NCBI GenBank assembly: GCA_019237355.1
Contig: JAFAHH010000781.1
Location: 1-7,491, forward strand
Direction of reading: 5' to 3'
DNA from: Acetobacteraceae bacterium
GTDB lineage: Bacteria; Pseudomonadota; Alphaproteobacteria; Acetobacterales; Acetobacteraceae
Length of the DNA: 7,491 nucleotides
This document shows positions 6,178 to 7,491 of the stretch, piece after piece; the stretch's first letter is position 1, and each line of letters starts with the position of its first letter. The notes below the pieces were generated by a model, which saw only the letters and a program-made list of their open reading frames with translations, did not search any database and was not told the DNA's origin. A program made the translations under genes and the position numbers.

Positions 6178-6434
6178 TCAGGGAGCGCTGTACGACAAAT
6201 CTTCCTTCCTGGATGTGACGAGCGTCACAGTCACAAGAGTAACCACTGAAAGCACGATGGGAAGACGGACTTCGTCCACAGCCACGGCTACAACGTATAC
6301 CGCCCCGTTAAGGGGCGTGCCGAAATATCGTGCGAAGCCTTGATGGTTGCGACTGGGGCCATCAGCGTGCCGATACCCGACCACATGAAGATCGCGCTTA
6401 ACGCTGTCCGGCCGAGCAATGCGATAAAATCCAT
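6178..6434 (-). pseudogene. DoxX-family membrane protein, frameshifted remnant
   Basis: The 5' end is well preserved: a strong ribosome binding site (GGGAGGAG, 6437-6444) sits just before the ATG at 6434, and the product begins MDFIALLGRTALSAIFMWSG then IGTLMAPVATI, the first membrane helix and conserved turn of DoxX-family proteins. Near 6340 the phase is lost. In the first frame translation ends at a TAG at 6288. The family-like sequence continues in another frame as FARYFGTPLNGAVYVVAVAV, fitting the loop and start of the second helix, followed by a decayed Val/Thr-rich stretch to a stop at 6178. Intact DoxX proteins have about 130-150 residues and four helices; here only about one and a half are recognisable. 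The gene diverges from the TPR remnant on the other strand. Its former function is unknown beyond the family. Confidence 0.7.
6214..6229. promoter_or_regulatory. Perfect CRP-type palindrome TGTGA-N6-TCACA
   Basis: TGTGACG and CGTCACA are exact reverse complements around a 2-base centre, giving the full CRP-consensus core. It lies 220 bases upstream of the propeller start, on the correct side to regulate it. It also lies inside the decayed DoxX remnant, where the frame reads a Thr/Val repeat, so it may be a chance product of that sequence. CRP/FNR-family regulators are common in alphaproteobacteria, but binding here is inference. Confidence 0.35.
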
Positions 6435-6535
6435 TTCTCCTCCCATATCGATTCGCTTGCCGGAACAAAGCAGAAGCACAGGCGGTCGGGAAGCGGGTAT
6501 AAAGGAAACGAGGGCCGATTGGTAGGACCGGCGAA

Positions 6536-6815
6536 CCTGCCGGAGGCGCTGAATCCTACCGTGACGGCCTGACGATTTTCGACCGGCTGGCGAAATCGGA
6601 CCCGGGCAACGCCTCCTGGCAGCGCGATCTGTCGGTGAGTTACGCCAAACTGGCTATGGTTGAAGCACGGCAAGGCGCAGACCGTGATGCTCTTATCGCA
6701 CTCAATTAAAGGGAGAGAAATCGCTATCCGGCTTTCTCAGCAATCTCCCGACAACGCAATACTGAAAAAAGATCTGATGTGGTTCGACATGCAAGTCGCC
6801 GCGCAGAAAAGGTAG
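6536..6815 (+). pseudogene. TPR-repeat protein, C-terminal remnant with one frameshift
   Basis: From about 6536 the + strand reads ESYRDGLTIFDRLAKSDPGN then ASWQRDLSVSY, the signature of a widespread proteobacterial TPR family (SYR..L.I..RLA..DPGN..WQRDLSVSY). The frame hits a TAA at 6707-6709 after ALIALN. Skipping the single T at 6707 restores the family continuation KGREIAIRLSQQSPDNA then KKDLMWFDMQVAA, ending at a TAG at 6813-6815, which looks like the genuine C-terminus. About 90 codons remain of a protein that normally has several hundred. The open frame before 6536 (back to 6503) does not resemble the family, so the 5' part was removed by a clean break. No start codon or ribosome binding site fits, so it is not expressed as a functional protein. 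Confidence 0.8.
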
Positions 6816-6824
6816 CTTTTGCTG

Positions 6825-7012
6825 CGAATTCCTTAATGATGCACGGGGGTCTAGAGATGCTGATCCCGCTCCCTAATGCCGTCGTTCTCGACAAGACCGT
6901 GCTTGGGATATTTGGAGCCAGTGGTGCACCGGTTGCCCCCGTCCTCCACGATCTGGGTTCGTTCACAGTGATCGCCAATGCAGCGCCTGCCGCGCAGTTC
7001 CAGGAGGCCTGA
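6825..7012 (+). pseudogene. P1B-type ATPase with large internal deletion (copy 2)
   Basis: An open frame (possible ATG at 6836) reads MMHGGLEMLIPLPNAVVLDKT (6836-6898) and continues in phase with VLGIFGASGAPVAPVLHDLG to the TGA at 7010-7012. The first part matches the sequence just before and at the P-type ATPase phosphorylation site (..GG..LE.L....VV.DKTGTLT). The second part is the last membrane helix, homologous to the tail of the fragment ending at 3604. About 260-300 residues that should separate them (rest of the P domain, N domain, GDGIND) are missing, and the join falls at 6899-6902 without breaking the frame. The tail shows Pro and charged substitutions in the helix compared with the first copy, so it is decaying. 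It cannot be a functional pump. Confidence 0.75.
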
Positions 7013-7491
7013 GCTCTTTCACGGACTCGGGTTTGAAAGCGCCTGATCCAGGGAATCGAGTTGCTGCATCATCCAGTCTTGATATTTGACGCCGGGTGGC
7101 TCGGTTTCAGTTACCCCGACTACCCGAATGTGCACCTCACGCGCAAGAGATAGCAGGCGCTGAGCGGCAACATCCGTCGCCTGGCTATTATAGATGAGCA
7201 CCTTTACCTTTCGCGATTTCAAATCATTCTCAAATGCTATCACATCCGAGGGCCTCGGCTCGGTGTTGTTCATCACCGCAAGCTGAAAGCGCTGGTTGCG
7301 CATTTGCAGGCCCAATGCGTCCGCCATGTAGCCAAATACCGGCTCGGTCGCGGTCACCTCAGCCCCGGCGTAGCGCTTACGCATGTCAGCAATTTTGTTC
7401 TCGATCGGCTTCAGCGAGGTGAGAAAAGCATTGAGGTTCTGCTCGTAATCGGATTTGTGGGCAGGATCGGCCGTATCCAATGCGTGAGCGA
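6902..7491. repeat. Duplicated ATPase-tail/binding-protein segment, copy 2
   Basis: Ungapped match to 3494-4083 in the same orientation. Similarity begins abruptly at 6902, exactly at the deletion join of the ATPase remnant, and continues to the window edge, so the full extent is unknown. Confidence 0.93.
7019..7491 (-). pseudogene. Zn/Mn ABC transporter substrate-binding protein, C-terminal part, copy 2 (runs off the right edge)
   Basis: The frame is open from the right edge to a TGA at 7019-7021 and encodes at least 157 residues of the ZnuA/TroA-type C-terminal domain, starting within ...AHALDTADPAHKSDY. It keeps TEPVFGYMADALG with the usual Pro that copy 1 has lost, but has HIRVVGVTETEP where copy 1 keeps the more typical HIPVVGVTETEP. 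Of 11 coding differences between copies I count 7 that change the protein and 4 that are silent, close to what drift without selection gives. Whether the N-terminal half exists lies outside the window, so an intact gene cannot be excluded. The paired ATPase tail is clearly broken, which makes a remnant more likely. Its product would be a periplasmic Zn/Mn carrier. Confidence 0.7.

Noticed and set aside
1..7491. CRISPR array, tRNA or rRNA genes
   Set aside because: I saw no regularly spaced short repeats and no cloverleaf-like or rRNA-like sequence on either strand.

Overview
This is a GC-rich window, most likely from an alphaproteobacterium. Acetobacteraceae/Rhodospirillales is my tentative guess, from base composition and the general look of the proteins; no taxonomic marker gene is present. 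It holds two clearly intact genes, one probably intact secreted lectin-like gene, one unrecognised gene of doubtful status, and an unusually dense set of broken genes.

Layout. 1-247 shows nothing I can name. 248-460 is the left end of a decayed IS6-family insertion sequence: a terminal repeat at 248-262 and a frameshifted transposase N-terminus from 314. 615-2638 is a tight two-gene unit on + that overlaps by 10 bases: an atypical SDR (NAD(P)-binding) protein followed by an M20D amidohydrolase (HipO/AbgB/IAA-amino-acid-hydrolase type) with all its metal ligands. From about 2795 to 4226 there is a tail-to-tail pair of truncated metal-transport genes: the C-terminal part of a P1B-type ATPase (+) meets the C-terminal part of a Zn/Mn ABC-transporter substrate-binding protein (-) with 6 bases between stop codons. 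4370-4391 is a perfect GC-rich hairpin next to an unrecognised minus-strand reading frame (4414-4890). 5032-5994 (-) encodes a probably exported protein of six beta-propeller-like blades resembling the PLL/DUF346 lectin family.

From about 6178 rightwards everything is remnant: a frameshifted DoxX-family gene (-), the C-terminal end of a TPR-repeat protein (+) with one frameshift, then a second, differently rearranged copy of the ATPase-tail/substrate-binding-protein pair that runs off the right edge. By hand alignment the two copies (3494-4083 and 6902-7491) are about 97.5% identical over the binding-protein part but only about 81% over the ATPase tail.

How it fits together. The SDR and amidohydrolase probably act in one pathway; the substrate is unknown. 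The metal-transport genes look like leftovers of a lost or relocated metal-homeostasis locus, with the duplication as the most informative event. I do not see a complete new defence, mobile or secretion system. The window reads as an accessory region where several genes have been cut at one end, plausibly by insertion-sequence activity.
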